64,000 nt of DNA from Zasmidium citrigriseum (GCA_002786025.1 NHNW01000043.1:248001-312000); one strand, 5' to 3'; numbered from the stretch's first letter, positions 32,419-44,521 are shown. A program made the numbers and translations. Notes: a model not told the origin generated them from the sequence alone.

Positions 32419-33717
32419 TTACACCTCATGATAAACATGCTGCTTCCGATCCCTCAAAGCCCTCCGGATCTCCTTCAACCACTCGGCGACTTGTGCTGGC
32501 GTCCACTGTCCCATCATCAGCACGCCATCCACCACCTCTCGAGTGCAAGGAACAAACTCACCCCCAAAACCCTCGTATAAGGCGCCATAACCCACCCCTC
32601 CATCCCCTCCTCCCAATTCAACAAATTCCACCGTCCAATCTCCTTCAACCGTCGATCCGAACTCCAAGGTCCAATCGGCCACTTAAACCTCTTCTCCACC
32701 ACCTCCTCAAAGCCAGCCTCCTTGATCAGACCCGCCATATTCTCCGCGATCTCGAAAGTCTTCCCGGTCCGTTGGGCGCATTCCAGTGCGTTCCGGGACC
32801 AGCGCGCGAGGGTCGCGTCGGGGGAGAGCGTGCCGTCGGCGGAGCGGTTGTGGATTGACCATTCGACTTGTTCGATCCAGCCGCCGGGTTGCAGGTGTTT
32901 GAAGCATTGGGTGTAGAGGGTGGGCCAGTCTGCTATTGAGCCGAACTATCAAAAACATCAACGTCAAGCCATATCTATGCTCGAGGGTAAGGGGAGACTT
33001 ACGAGTCCTCGAATATGAATAAAATCAAACGACTCCTCCGGATACACCCACTCACTACACATATCGTCGATCTCGAAACGGCAATTATCGGGCTGCATCC
33101 CTGGCTGCACGGGACTGAGATCGGTGCCTATGACTTCTGCGTTGGGGAATTTGTCCGCGATGTCGGTGGCCCAGATTCCGGTGCCTGTGCCTAAATCGAG
33201 GATACTTTTGGGGTCCGAGATGGGGGCGAGGTAGAGTTGGTCTTTGAGGGTCATAATGCAGAGGTGGTGGCTGGGAATGTTAGTTGAAGAAAGGGGTGGA
33301 GGGTAATTGTGAACATACACGATGGCTTCGTGATTGTTTTGCTTCTCGTCGTTGGGCTGCCAGTACTCGCCGTCTCCTGTCCATGGTCAGCACTTATTCT
33401 CCTTTTACGGAAGATATGCTTACGATACGCATGATAGGTCCTCCCATTCTCATACCGATACATGGTCGTCGTGGTAGCCAATGTTCGGCCACTGAACCTC
33501 TTCTCAGCATCATTCCATTCCATAACGCCCAGCTCCTCAATCGAGTGGACAAGAAGAAGGAAGGGAAAGGTCGGACTAACGAAGAATAACTCTCCCCATC
33601 CTCCCTCCAAGTCGATCCATCGTCACTTTCCAACGTTGAATAAGTATCGTCCTTGCACACAAAACTCGTCAGCCTCTCCCCAACACACCAAACACCATCC
33701 ACTTCGCCATCAAACAT
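32419..33717 (-). CDS. LaeA-like SAM-dependent methyltransferase
   Basis: Six short exons (33717-33581, 33491-33424, 33376-33319, 33270-33003, 32945-32562, 32505-32419) give 333 residues. The five introns are 47-89 nt and all keep frame. LaeA-like proteins are class I methyltransferases, some of which regulate secondary metabolism; most are uncharacterised. The N-terminal region shows the family block YRYENGRTYHAYRDGEYW and PNDEKQNNHEAIVHHL. Motif I is SILDLGTGTGIWATDIAD, followed by EVIGTDLSPVQPG, then WIEQVEW, and the C-terminal block YTRVLGWTPAQVAEWL across the last junction. Met 33717 is the nearest plausible start; another Met upstream near 33825 could not be joined in frame. Its location in a gene-poor region fits an accessory regulator, but no biosynthetic cluster is adjacent. 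Confidence 0.88.
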
Positions 33718-35961
33718 GGCTGCGCATCAACATCAAACAGAGGTGGAAGTCAAAGGGAAGAGGACAAGCCTACAATAGGAATCGACGCAGAATTCTGCCC
33801 GGACCCGGTATCCGAGAAACTCATAGTGGTGGTGGTGGCCTTGTCTCAATGATGGTGAGAGGGATGATCGAATGCAGTGAAGTGGTGATGTCCGGCCGGA
33901 GAGTTCCAAGCAGGCGTTCTCGATTGTGTCACGGTGGGCGTACAGCCATAAGTTTCGATCCGCTGCGTCGGGTCAAGAGGCTTATGGTCGTGTGATGAGC
34001 CCGAGGGAGTGGTTGTCAGAAGTAAAGTAAAAAGGATCCAAAGAAGAGTAATGGCGGGGTGGAAATGTAGACGATGAGCGGAGTCGATGCAGGTGCGTGT
34101 TTATCGTGGCCGTCGTAAGTCGTAATAGCAGGGGTTGTATGCCTGTTCTGTGAGGTGAGATGGGAAGATACGAGCCAGGGAAGGTGAGTGATGAGCTTTC
34201 GCCTGGTCCTCTTCGTCCGTCCGACGGAGATGTGCTGGCTGTCCACATGCAAGGGTCGTATGTTCGATTAGATTATGCCGAGCTCCCAATCTCCCATTCC
34301 GCTCCCAGATCAAATGAGTGAGTGAATCCACACGAAACCTCTCTTCAAAGGGTTCCCATCGCCATCCAGTTTCAAGGCGTTCGTATCGTGAATGCGAGTC
34401 GAGGAATCGATTGACAGAAGCTCCCACTCCGCCTCATCTTTCGCCTTCGCTATCGTCCGTGACGAGCTGGCGGGCGGTGGAGAAGTTTGCTGCAGCTAGT
34501 CGATGAGGTGCAGCTGCAGTGTCTCCAACCCCCCGGGCCCGGGAGCTGCAGCGCGCTGGTTCCAGTAGAGCGGACGTGACATCCGTCAGACAAGGGACTG
34601 GGGACGAGAGCTGCCTGCATTGGCGCCGGAGGTGTGGGCAATGGGAAGTGGGAGAAATCTCACTTGCGTCCACCAACACGACTCGGCAGGTACGGACGCC
34701 GGTGAGTTGGGTGGGAGAGCCGGTCTGTTGGGACTGATGATCTTTCTCAAGACATGCTCACCTATAGAATCTTTTTGATGAGATGAGATGTTGCTGTTCC
34801 TATTCACTTCGCCCCTCCTCGGAGAAATCCCAGCCCCCAAAAATCCCCACTTCACCATCCCCAAACTCACACTCCACTTCACCTTCCCCCAGCCAAACAA
34901 TGGCCTCCCATGACCAACCAAAACGATCGCATATGCATATCCGCCAGCGCTTCCTTTCCACATAGCTGTCCCATCAAACCCGACATCCAAGACCTATCAA
35001 TCCCGAGACAGCGTCTTCGAAGTTCCAGGCCGGCTCGGTTCCTTTCGGCACCAGAAAAGGCACATTCTATGCGCTGGCAACGCAGAAGAAGACGCTACTC
35101 CCACGCATCTAGAAAACGACGGAACCAAACTCCTGTGCCGTTCTCGTGTCTCGGTATTTCGGCGGACGGATTGGTGTCCAACGATTTGGGACTCTAGAAC
35201 ACATCCCACAGACACAAGTAGTTGAACGATTTGAAATCAAACACAATATTCCCATTCTCACTCCTAATCCTACTCTGATGCCCTTTGTCTCTCTCCAGCT
35301 GTCGCTCAATCTCATATCAGTAGCACTCCCATTGTGCTTTTCCATCCCATTCCCATCCCATCCTTTTCGCGGAGAAAAGCTGCAGACAACCGACGATTCC
35401 CAGGTTCCAAGTCAAAACACATGTTAAATTAGATACAGCCTCCCAAGTTGCATGACCATTCCGTTTCTTTTTGCGCTGAGCCGAGAGAAAACAGAACAAC
35501 CACCCTCCTTCCTTCGTAGAATCATTCCCACCAAACGCCTTTTCCGAGTTGAATCAAAAACGCCACCCTTGTTGCTTCGTTGTAAGTTTTGCACACCGCC
35601 CTTTTGTCTTGCCTTGCCTCCTCCCCCCCTTTCGATGTTGGTACAGCATGCAACCAGCCAGCCAGGCCTAAAAGCCGAGATAAGATAAAGTGAGAGATGC
35701 AACATCCAATCCGCCACCTCCCCGTATTCATGCTTTTACCCGTCCGCCTCCCCCTCCATTCCACTGTAAAACAATACTCAATCGACGGTCAAGCCAAGGC
35801 TGAAACATTGGCTGACACCCAATCTATGCAGCACACTAGTAGTAACATGCCACCCGCCACCAAAAGTCCAGTGAGTCCTTGTATGATGAGCCAGCGGAGA
35901 CTGCCGTCCATGCATCGCCGTACGCCTCCCGTTTGTATCAAAGTACCAGTTCGTCGCAAAA
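33718..35961. other. Long gene-poor stretch upstream of methyltransferase / downstream of HMT1
   Basis: This 2.2-kb region has no convincing gene; scattered open frames are unlike coding sequence. It includes a GC-rich palindrome (listed separately) and pyrimidine-rich tracts near 35440-35660 that may be the 3' flank of the HMT1 gene. Confidence 0.45.
34513..34552. repeat. GC palindrome with flanking inverted CTGCAG arms
   Basis: A perfect 12-bp palindrome CCCGGGCCCGGG at 34532-34543 lies between inverted heptamers GCTGCAG (34513-34519) and CTGCAGC (34546-34552). It is about 0.8 kb upstream of the methyltransferase start. Confidence 0.6.
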
Positions 35962-38900
35962 TCAAGGATGTCCCGGTGGTTTGCCGCTGCTACTGCTCGG
36001 CTGCTGGTGGTGATCTTCTTCCACCACGGGAGAGGGCGAGCGTACCGTTCCGCTGCGCAAAGCTTCTCTTTGTGCAGCCGCATCTGTTCCTGAGTCCTTT
36101 CCACTCAGCGCTGCTGCGATCTGGGCCTGCGGTATCGCCGACCTGGGTGAGAGGGAAAGCGTTTGCTGTAGCTCGCTCTGCTCCCTGGCCTGTTGGTCCC
36201 GATGGTGTTCGTCTTCGTCGCTGCTCGGCGGCGTCTCGTCGTCCGTCCGGCCACGGGCTGCGCTGCTGTCCATGCTTTCGCGCCTCAGTCTGTCGGCCTT
36301 ATCCTTGAGCACCTTGGCTTCTTCCGCTGCACGCTGTGCGCGGACCTGCTTTCGCCACATGCCGGCATACCGACCCTTCTTGGCGAGAAGCTCGAGGTGG
36401 GTGCCTCTTTCAGCTACCTTGCCCTCGTGTAACACCAGAATCTGGTCGCACATGGTGATTGTGCTTAAGCGATGTGCAATCACCAGCATGGTGCGGCCTC
36501 TGGACAGCGTCTTGAGCGCTTCTTGGATGTGCTCTTCCGTCTCGGTGTCCAGCGCGGCAGTTGCTTCGTCCAGCAGAATGATCCGAGGGTCCTTGATGAT
36601 GGTCCGGGCGATCGCTACTCGCTGCTTTTCTCCTCCAGAAAGTCGCAGCCCTCGTTCGCCGACCTTGGTCTCATATCCATCTGGGAAGCTCATGATCTTG
36701 TCATGAATGCTGGCTGCCTTGCATGCGTTGTACACGTCTTCGTCTGAGGCCGACTGTCTCGCATACTTCAAGTTGTACATTAAGGTCTCGTTGAAGAGTA
36801 CCGTATCCTGTGGGACAACACCGATGTGTTTCCGTAAGCTGTCGATGGTTACTGTCTTGACATCGTGCCCGTCGACTTGGATGGTGCCCGATGCCGCATC
36901 GTAGAATCGGAAGAGAAGCCTGAACACTGTAGACTTGCCGCCACCCGACTCTCCGACCAAGGCAGTAGTAGTACCTGGTCTGCAGGTGAAGCTCAAGCCT
37001 TGCAGTGCCGGCTTTCGATTATCGTATGAGAAGTGGACGTCGTCGTAGCGGATCTCTCCCTCGCAAGACGGAATCTCGCCTGCGTCCGGTTTGTCGACCA
37101 CGGTGGGCTTCTCCTTGAACAGCTCCAGCATGCGCTCCGAGTTGATCATGTTGTTTTGAATCATTCGGTAGAAGGTGCCGAAGAAGTTGAGTGGTCCTTG
37201 AAGCTGGGTCATGTATGTTAATAAGGTGACGAAAGCGCCGACTTTGCGGATTCCACTGGTCACTTGGTAGGCGGCGATGAAGCAAGCAATGACCAGACCC
37301 ATCATGAAGACGAGATTTTGGATGGTGTTCATCAGAGCGAGGGAGAAGGTGACCAGGTATTCAGCCTTTTGGTACTTCTTGACCGCATCTCGGTAGCGAT
37401 TGAACTCGTATGCTTCGGCGTTGAAGTACTTGACGGTTTCGTAGGACATCATCGAGTCGTTCTTGACAGCATCTTCCTCTCGGCTCGCATTGGTGGCTTG
37501 ACGGCGGATCTCTGCGCGCCAGGAGGCGATTCGAATGGTGATGTAGACGTACCAAAAGGTGACGACGGCGATGACCAAGGCGTAGTAGGCGTCGAAGTAG
37601 ACGAGGAAGTAGACCAGAGCAACGCCCAGATCGATGAGCATGGGCAGGACATTGAAAGTGACCGACTCCAAGAACGTATTGAGAGAAGCACCCTTGCCAA
37701 GCGCCGACAACACTTCACCAGTCTTCTTGCCGAGATGGAACTCCAAGCTGAGCATGTGCACGTGCTCAAAGGCTGCAACAGAAAGCTCCCGATAGGAGTA
37801 TTGTTCGATCGGAATCCACAATATCTGCCTCGCTGCGCCCAAGAGGCCGTTAGAACCTTGGAAGAGGCGGTAAAGTACATACAAGGAGATTGCACCCCAT
37901 GGCATGTAGATGGGACCCTTCTCGCCGGCAAGGATGTCAGTGATGGCTCCTGCTTGAAGAGGTACGAGGAGCTGGATGCCTCGCTGGAGGAAGACGATGA
38001 TGAAGCAGAGCACAAAGTTGATCTGCAACTTTCGATCCTTGTAGGGCCAGATGTATGGGACGAAGACGGCGTACGCGCGAATGTACTCCCACCAGCTGCG
38101 GGTTGGAGTCTGCTTAGGCTTCTCCCAGCCGGCTGGCGCTTCGTCTTGATGGCCGTGTCCGTGGGGTCCGTGCGGTTTGCCATTTTGCTGCGTAACCGCA
38201 CCGTAGGACTGGGCAGTTCCGTTGGCAGTTCCATTGGCAGAGCCGTTCTCGGTCGATCCGTTGGGCAACAGGGAAGTCCGCTCTTCTGGGTCTTGCGTTT
38301 CTTCGGGCTTCTTCTTGGTGCCCTGCAGGTAGACGAAGATGGTAAAGAAGGCAACGAGAGCCAGCAAGAGGAAGAAGCGAACAATGTCGATTATGACTTC
38401 AGTGACTTCCCACTCTGTCATCTCCCTGCGCACTTCTCCACCACGCGGACTCCCAACCTTGTGCTCGCGATGCGTGGTGGTGTAGAGGGCGAACGATGCA
38501 CCCAGCAGCACGACCTCCATCATGGCGGCAACGACCCATGTTACGAAATGGGCAACCGTCGGAGACGGCCGCGAGTCTACCATGTGGATGAGTAGGAGAA
38601 TGTAGATCATGAACGACCCCACCAAGTAGATCTGCATCATCAGCATGTGAAAGTGAGGGCAAGGCAACTCGCACGAGACATACCGTCGGTTCCTGGCCAC
38701 ACCACCATCCTTCACGGCGGGCGTATATGGCGTGTACAATGACGACTACGATGTTTGCTGCCAGACTGCTGATGACGGCGACGGACAGCCACTCGAACAG
38801 CAGCTTCCTGGGCTTACTGAAGTCCAAATCTTGCGGGACGTCGGGCTCTTTCTTGGAGGGGTTCTTCTTCCTGGGCAGCGGTTTGCCGCCGGGGCCCAGT

Positions 38901-39082
38901 TGGTCGGGGGTGGAGTCGATTTCATTATCATTACGGGCAGTGACGATGCTGCGGACGGTGAAGGTGGTGATGTAGAGCAGCAGCAGCACGATGGGATAGG
39001 CGATCTGCGTGCGGCCCAGGACGAGCTGGGCGGTGGGGTTGGAGACCCATGGAAGGGTGTTGTTCGCCATCTCCATCTCCAT
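35962..39082 (-). CDS. hmt1: Half-size ABC transporter, HMT1/ABCB6 type
   Basis: Exons 39082-38684 and 38631-35962 flank a 52-nt intron (GTATGT donor, GATGCAG acceptor) and give 1022 residues. HMT1 is the fission-yeast vacuolar transporter for phytochelatin and metals; the closest human relative is ABCB6. The N-terminus has extra hydrophobic helices (VLGRTQIAYPIVLLLLYITT and later segments) before the usual six-helix ABC domain, and a His-rich loop (HGPHGHGHQ) in between. The nucleotide-binding domain has Walker A GESGGGKST near residue 692, the signature LSGGEKQRV near 793, Walker B ILLDEATAALD near 817 and the H-loop IAHRLST near 851. The C-terminal tail is Ser- and Gln-rich. The start is placed at the MEMEM cluster; MANNTLPW at 39070 is also possible. 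Confidence 0.92.
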
Positions 39083-39863
39083 CTCGGTGGTGATGAGGGG
39101 AGTGGAACAGTCGTACGTCGGTCCGCCGGGAGGGGCAGGATTGGGCGAAGAGGGAGGACAGAGCCGGCGGTGCCTGTACTCCAGCACGGGAATGTAGCGA
39201 CTGTCGTGGTGAATGGAGGGAGTTCGGCGGCGGTGGTGGCCAAGCGCGGCGCAGACGGGTCTAGAGGGCGAGGGAGCGGCAAACGAGTGTCGCCATCGTC
39301 GTCCAGCTGGCGAAACGGCGGCGAAGGGTGCGTAGTGGGCGGTCGTGGTAGTGGCGGTGGTCGCAATGCGGTGCCTGTGTCGCCGAAAGAACAGCAGAGC
39401 AGCGCAGAGTGCAGGCAATGCAGCAGCAGTTGCAGCGGTGGTCTCGACTTGCAGGCGCAGGCACGCTACAGACGGACATGCACCCAAGCAGCAAGCACAC
39501 AAGCACCACCAGTCCGCCAGCCAGCCCGCGTTCGTCTGGTGTGTCTCTTCACCCAAGTCAAGGTGGCACAAGACAACCCGCCCACACAAGCACATGCCGA
39601 TTAACTCGAGCCCACCCTCCGGCCGCTCCCCTATTGGCTGATGGAACCCTCTAAACTGCTAGCGCCCGTCGCCCGTCCGCCAAACTGATCCCATGCGCGT
39701 TGGTCACATGCAGCGAACATGTGCCCGACATTCACCTGCACACCGTCCCTCCGTCCCTCATCATTATCGCTCACCTCCCATTGTGCCACTGCCGCGGTTG
39801 TTCTGTGCGCCCATCCGCAATCTACCACTCTGCGGCCGGCCGGCGGAGAGCACAGCGGCGACC
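39083..39863. other. Divergent promoter region between hmt1 and GH76 gene
   Basis: This gap is flanked by two start codons. It is GC-rich with many CTG/CAG repeats in short runs; long antisense frames here have no coding character. No small gene was recognised. Confidence 0.45.
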
Positions 39864-41591
39864 ATGAAGCTCTTCCCCGGCCAACAGCAGCTAATTCCAA
39901 CATACCTCCTCCTCGCCCTTCACTTTGCCGCCACGAGTCAGCTGACCCCTTCGCCTCAAACACCATCATCTCGTCTTACACCATCACTGCCGACGCTCCG
40001 ATATGGCCCTGAGATCGACCCATTGGACGACCTGCGCAAGGCCCTGGATGTCATGCAGACGGAATATTTCGAGCTATGGGTGGGCGCGTGGCCCTCTGCC
40101 ATCGACTGGACTGCCGCCGTCATCAACACCCAAATCGTCTCTGCCATGGCCACTTTCAGCCGGTCCCTGGACGACATAGCCCTCCTGTCCACGTCAGACG
40201 AGGATGACGCCAATAGCGTCGGCCCAGCGCGGGACATGGAGAACGATCTGAATCGCTACTTTGCCCAATCAATCGCCTACTATTTCGGTGAGGATGCCTT
40301 TGCCATACGCAACGAGGCCAACGACGACATGCTCTGGGTGGTGCTTGGCTGGCTCGAAACCATCAAGTTCACAGCTGTCCATTCTCGCCTCCACTACCAT
40401 GCGCCCTTACCAGACGGCTCCTTCAGATCGTGGCATGGCACCCAATTTGTAGACGCCTTCGCCCATCGAGCCCGCGTCTTTTACGATCTGGCTTCTCGCG
40501 GTTGGGATACTTCCCTGTGCGGCGGAGGCATGGTTTGGAACCCGGCCCTTGAGCCCTACAAGAACGCTATCACAAACCAGCTGTTCATCGCAGCTTCGGT
40601 AGGCATGTACCTCTACTTTCCTGGCGATCACAACTCCTCCCCTTTCATCATGGCTCAACATCTGAAGTCCAGCCTCGACACCCCTGATGCCGAGCCGCAT
40701 GATCCTTCTTACCTCGCAGCTGCAGTGCAGGGATACGACTGGCTTAAGAACAGCAACATGACTAATACGCTCGGCTTGTACGTGGATGGCTTCCACATTT
40801 CCGGGTTGGGACGGAACTCCACCGTTTGCGACTCTCGAAACGAAATGGTCTACACCTACAACCAGGGCGTCCTCTTGAGCGGCTTACGCGGTCTGTGGGA
40901 AGCCACGGGAAACGTCACCTACCTTACTGATGGACACGAGCTCGCGCGAAACGCGATCAAGGCGACAGGTTGGCAATTCGATCTTGGCATACCATCTTCC
41001 AATTCCCAATGGGCCGGTCTGGGTCGAGCAGGTATCCTGGAAGACTTCTGCGACAGCCGGGGAGATTGCAGCCAGGACGGGCAGACGTTCAAAGGCATCT
41101 TCTTCCACCATCTGACTTTGTTCTGCGAACCCCTTCCCGCCCTGCCGCTCTACCCCGGCAAGACGCACAGCGCAGGGAAGGAGCTTGCGCTGCTGCATCA
41201 TCAGAGCTGTCAGGAGTATGCGCTATGGATAGCTCACAATGCTCGGGCCGCAGTAAGCACCAGAGATGCCGACGGCAAGTTCGGCTCTTACTGGGGATCT
41301 CAGGAGGATATCTATTTGGAGACTGATCTACCAGATGGTGCTGTCGACTACCGGAATAATGCCTCGGCGTTGAATAGCTGGCCATGGTTGTCGCCAAAGA
41401 CAAGTATACCTACTCGTGCGTGGAATGCGCGGCAGAAACCTCTCGTCGCCGAAAAGGGGCACCACGTAGACATCCAAGATGATCGCAACCCCCAAGATCC
41501 CAACGACCGCGGCCGAGGACGCACAGTAGAAACGCAAGCCGGTGGCGTCGCCGTCCTGAAAGCATTATGGGAGTTGATGTACATGCGATGA
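39864..41591 (+). CDS. GH76 family alpha-1,6-mannanase-like protein, secreted
   Basis: A single exon of 575 residues. GH76 enzymes cleave alpha-1,6-mannan backbones; fungal Dcw1/Dfg5 relatives also help attach GPI wall proteins. The N-terminus (MKLFPGQQQLIPTYLLLAL) resembles a signal peptide and is followed by Ser/Thr/Pro-rich sequence. The GH76 fold is indicated by the acid pair in NEANDDMLWVVLGWLE, by FYDLASRGWDTSLCGGGMVWNP, by a domain rich in paired Gly/Trp, and by the block TYNQGVLLSGLRGLWEATG. N-glycosylation sequons are frequent. There is no obvious C-terminal GPI anchor signal, so this may be a soluble member. Met 39864 has a good context (gaccATGaag); the longer frame upstream has no signal-like start. 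Confidence 0.85.
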   Translation: MKLFPGQQQLIPTYLLLALHFAATSQLTPSPQTPSSRLTPSLPTLRYGPEIDPLDDLRKALDVMQTEYFELWVGAWPSAIDWTAAVINTQIVSAMATFSRSLDDIALLSTSDEDDANSVGPARDMENDLNRYFAQSIAYYFGEDAFAIRNEANDDMLWVVLGWLETIKFTAVHSRLHYHAPLPDGSFRSWHGTQFVDAFAHRARVFYDLASRGWDTSLCGGGMVWNPALEPYKNAITNQLFIAASVGMYLYFPGDHNSSPFIMAQHLKSSLDTPDAEPHDPSYLAAAVQGYDWLKNSNMTNTLGLYVDGFHISGLGRNSTVCDSRNEMVYTYNQGVLLSGLRGLWEATGNVTYLTDGHELARNAIKATGWQFDLGIPSSNSQWAGLGRAGILEDFCDSRGDCSQDGQTFKGIFFHHLTLFCEPLPALPLYPGKTHSAGKELALLHHQSCQEYALWIAHNARAAVSTRDADGKFGSYWGSQEDIYLETDLPDGAVDYRNNASALNSWPWLSPKTSIPTRAWNARQKPLVAEKGHHVDIQDDRNPQDPNDRGRGRTVETQAGGVAVLKALWELMYMR

Positions 41592-43234
41592 GTTGCAAGC
41601 GGCTGAAGCATTCCTGCCGTTGACGAGGAATGTCTCTCGCAAGACTGCCAAGACAAAAGGTGAGATGTCTCTGTCGAAAGACAAAGACAACATGAGTGAA
41701 AACAGGTGTGGACAAGAGAACAAAGACGTGTCTTCTAACCAGCAGCGCCATTTGCATGAGGAGAAGATGGCATCTTTCGTGATATACCCACGACTCTTCG
41801 CCACTGCTGGCTCACGATCCAAACGAACTGATCGCATCGCACAATGTCGACCGCACGAAAGTCATTGCTGTGCACGATAAACGGCAAAAGCGAAATCGTC
41901 GTCGAATCTACAGAACCGCCGAATCCGGATCGCGGTCGAAAATGCAGCATCACTCGCCAACCGGAGTTCATACGCAGCCCGGCACCCAGTCCATCTCCTC
42001 ATCGCAAGCAGTCCGAAGAGAAGCGGAATCAGAAGAAGCGGCCAACACGCCAGAAGCAGACAGGATGAAGTCGCCTCGTTGGTAATGAGAAATGTCCATC
42101 GCCCAGCAAGAATGCCTTCGCACGGTCGCGAAAGCGAAACCTTCAGCTCTTCACGCCGGTTCAAAATTCGCCACTTTCTCTCGAGGAATCAACGCTGACA
42201 CCGGGCCGTCGTTCAGAATCGGACAGTATGGACGAGGACTCCTCTTCTCTGAGAAGTGGTCGCGCCTCGAGAGCAAGAGGAATGCTGGGACTAGATGCCT
42301 TCCCGTAGTAGTGCAGTCGAGAATTGGGACTTCCTGTCAGATTGTAAGAGGAGGAGGACGTGCAGGGCAGCCATACAAACTCCACGAAGTGTACGTTTCG
42401 TGAGCGCGGCCTTTACTTACTGTTGCTCAAGATGTCGGTCGAAGACGTAGAGTTGGAGTACCATCACATTTGGCCTCAATTCTCAAATATACCCCTTCAT
42501 CCGTGAGAACACTGATGTCGATGACGACCAGCCAGCCCGAGACCCAGAATCGATACGCAACCGCTACCCATCAACGGAGACTCTCGATCAACATCAGCGA
42601 CCCCTTCCTTTCATGCCTGATGACATCGAAGTAAGTTGACCTCGCCTTGTGCGCGACCGAAGAACTCAAGATTCTTCCATCCTGAGATCCGGGCGTTTGA
42701 TAAGGCATCCAGCGAGGAGTAATGCCAGTCTACGTCAGACTTGGACTTGACTAGCCTTGAACTTGCGACGATGCTCTTCTCGTTTCCACGCTCATCACCT
42801 CTCGGGTTGAGAATCTTGGATTGCTCCCACGCACATCAGTCGTGGCGGAGGCTACTATGCATCAAGTAATCATCGAGAGGCTAACAAGCTGCACTTGAAT
42901 GCTGACCACGCAAGGTCCCCGTCGAGTCCTGATTGTCGTAAAATGCTTTACCGTTCCACGCATATTCTCGCTTGAAAGATGATTGCCAAGCTGCGTATAG
43001 TCGGATACCCAGCAAATGCTGTTGCTTGAATAAACACATCGAGCCTACCAATGATTCCTGTAGGCAGGTAGTACCTTCCATCCCAAATGTTCCATTACCT
43101 GCAGTAAGAAACCCTCTGGGCGTCCAGTATGATCACGATCTCAAGAGAAGGAACGCTTCGCAGCTCGTGCGAACGCTCTCTGAACCAGATCCGCCTCACC
43201 ATGCTCATGAAGTTCCACGAGCCCGCCCAGGATT
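41592..43234. other. Gene-poor convergent region with an orphan exon-like frame
   Basis: This 1.6-kb region between convergent genes contains no complete gene that I recognise. A protein-like frame bounded by splice consensus is listed separately at 42451-42630. A minus-strand frame at 41862-42164 includes a hydrophobic run but has no other support. Confidence 0.4.
42451..42630 (+). other. Orphan exon-like open frame
   Basis: After a TAG at 42448-42450, the frame at 42451 stays open for 60 codons to a GTAAGT donor consensus at 42631. The sequence is protein-like and acidic (for example ENTDVDDDQPARDPESIRNR and RPLPFMPDDIE). No joining exon was found, so it could be a remnant of a decayed gene or an internal exon of an unannotated one. 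Confidence 0.25.
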
Positions 43235-43693
43235 CTAGACGTCGAGCCGGCCCAGGGCAGAGCAGCCTGTTCTGAGGAGTTGCAAGGTCGGCACATGTTC
43301 AGTTACAAGCCCATTTGCATCCAGGAGTTGGTCTGTAGCGGGAAGACTCGTACAGATTCGCTTTAGCATGCCGCGCCCTATGCATTCCAAGAAGGTCTCT
43401 AGCACTTCTGATTCTTTGCGTGTTTGCATGTCCGAGGATTCGAAGGTCTTCTGACCATAGAGCACCGCCGCAGCCTCCGCGCTGATATTGCGGTTCGTGT
43501 GAAGTACCGATGTCCATAGTTTTGGCTTGTCTGGGGCGAAGATCTCAAGTGGAACTCCAGCGTCTCTAAAGGGGTAGAGCTCGCGAGGCAGGAGAAGTGC
43601 AGCTTCGAGGATCTTTTTGGGTACTTTTCCCGGCAACTTGAAGAGGCCTGCAGAGGTATCGCTGGCCTGAGGGGCGGTGTTGTTGGGCGCCAT
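43235..43693 (-). CDS. Small F-box-like / 2EXR-type hypothetical protein
   Basis: A single frame of about 152 residues from Met 43693 (the open frame extends to a further Met at 43780). It carries the elements FKLPGKVPKKILEAALLLP and LHTNRNISAEAAAVLYGQKTF, a weak version of the fungal pattern 'LP.E....IYE.aL... l...cr.i..Ea..vlYg.n.F'. It is shorter than most members, lacking extended C-terminal repeats, so it could be a truncated copy. It resembles the F-box-like protein at 10761-11647 only in this pattern. Function is unknown. Confidence 0.5.
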   Translation of the reverse strand: MAPNNTAPQASDTSAGLFKLPGKVPKKILEAALLLPRELYPFRDAGVPLEIFAPDKPKLWTSVLHTNRNISAEAAAVLYGQKTFESSDMQTRKESEVLETFLECIGRGMLKRICTSLPATDQLLDANGLVTEHVPTLQLLRTGCSALGRLDV

Positions 43694-44521
43694 GCCGGAA
43701 TACGTTTTGATCTCTTCGGAAAATTCTACTTCAATCAAAGGCAGTAGTCGATGCAGGATGTTGTCAGAGAGGGACAACACACTGCGTTGTTGGCGGCCGG
43801 GAGCTTGCTTTCTTCATCTCTATCTTTCAAAGTCTTCTTAATGTCCCACGTGCGTTTTTTCTTGCTAGCGCAGCGGTGACCAGGTCGGCTTCGAAGTGAG
43901 AGGTAGGCGTTCGTTCGTTTGTACTGCAATATATGTCAGTATCAGCCAACGCAGGTATTGGGAGTTGTGTGCAACATATCCATTTGGCTTAGTCTTCTCC
44001 TGTCCCTGGGTGGTCGGCAACGCAGGAGCCTGGCGAACTATTACACCAAACCAGCTGGCAAGAGTGTCTCGGCAGAGTAATTGACCATGAAGCGATACAT
44101 GCTAGAAGAATGTCAGTCACTAGCGCTTGGGAGGGCTGTCATTGGACTTACAAGGTGCAGTTGGGATGTCACTCCAGACACACACTCGTATGGAATCACA
44201 GCGCCATTGCCATGCTCGAACCTTGGCGAGAGCAGCTGGTTCTTTCGAAGCGTTTCAAGTTCGTCGGACACGATACAGTTATTCTTTGGTATGGATATGA
44301 GCCTGAACGTGAAAGTCTGTTTGTACATTATCATCAAGACCGAGAGCAAGCTACCTACATCTCATGAATCCATACGCCAGCAAGCCAGAGCTTGCCATTT
44401 TCTCCGTGCCGTTCGACGCTATGCCGCTGTTGTAATCATAGCTCGCTTGAAGTGGTCGGACTTCCACCCAAAACGACTTCTCCCACCACCAACGTTTCTC
44501 CTCCAACCTTCACGATGGCGC
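43694..44521. other. Intergenic
   Basis: No convincing gene was recognised between the small F-box-like gene and the STI1 3' end. A CACGTG-type motif lies near 43849. Confidence 0.35.

Noticed and set aside
35697..36308. A 203-codon frame at the HMT1 3' end
   Set aside because: Its right part is antisense to the HMT1 tail, and the left part has no coding character.
37264..38595. A 443-codon open frame opposite HMT1
   Set aside because: It is the antisense of a well-supported transporter with complete motifs; composition is typical shadow sequence.
41862..42164. Minus-strand frame with hydrophobic run
   Set aside because: A single hydrophobic patch with several frames open on both strands; no start context or partner exon.
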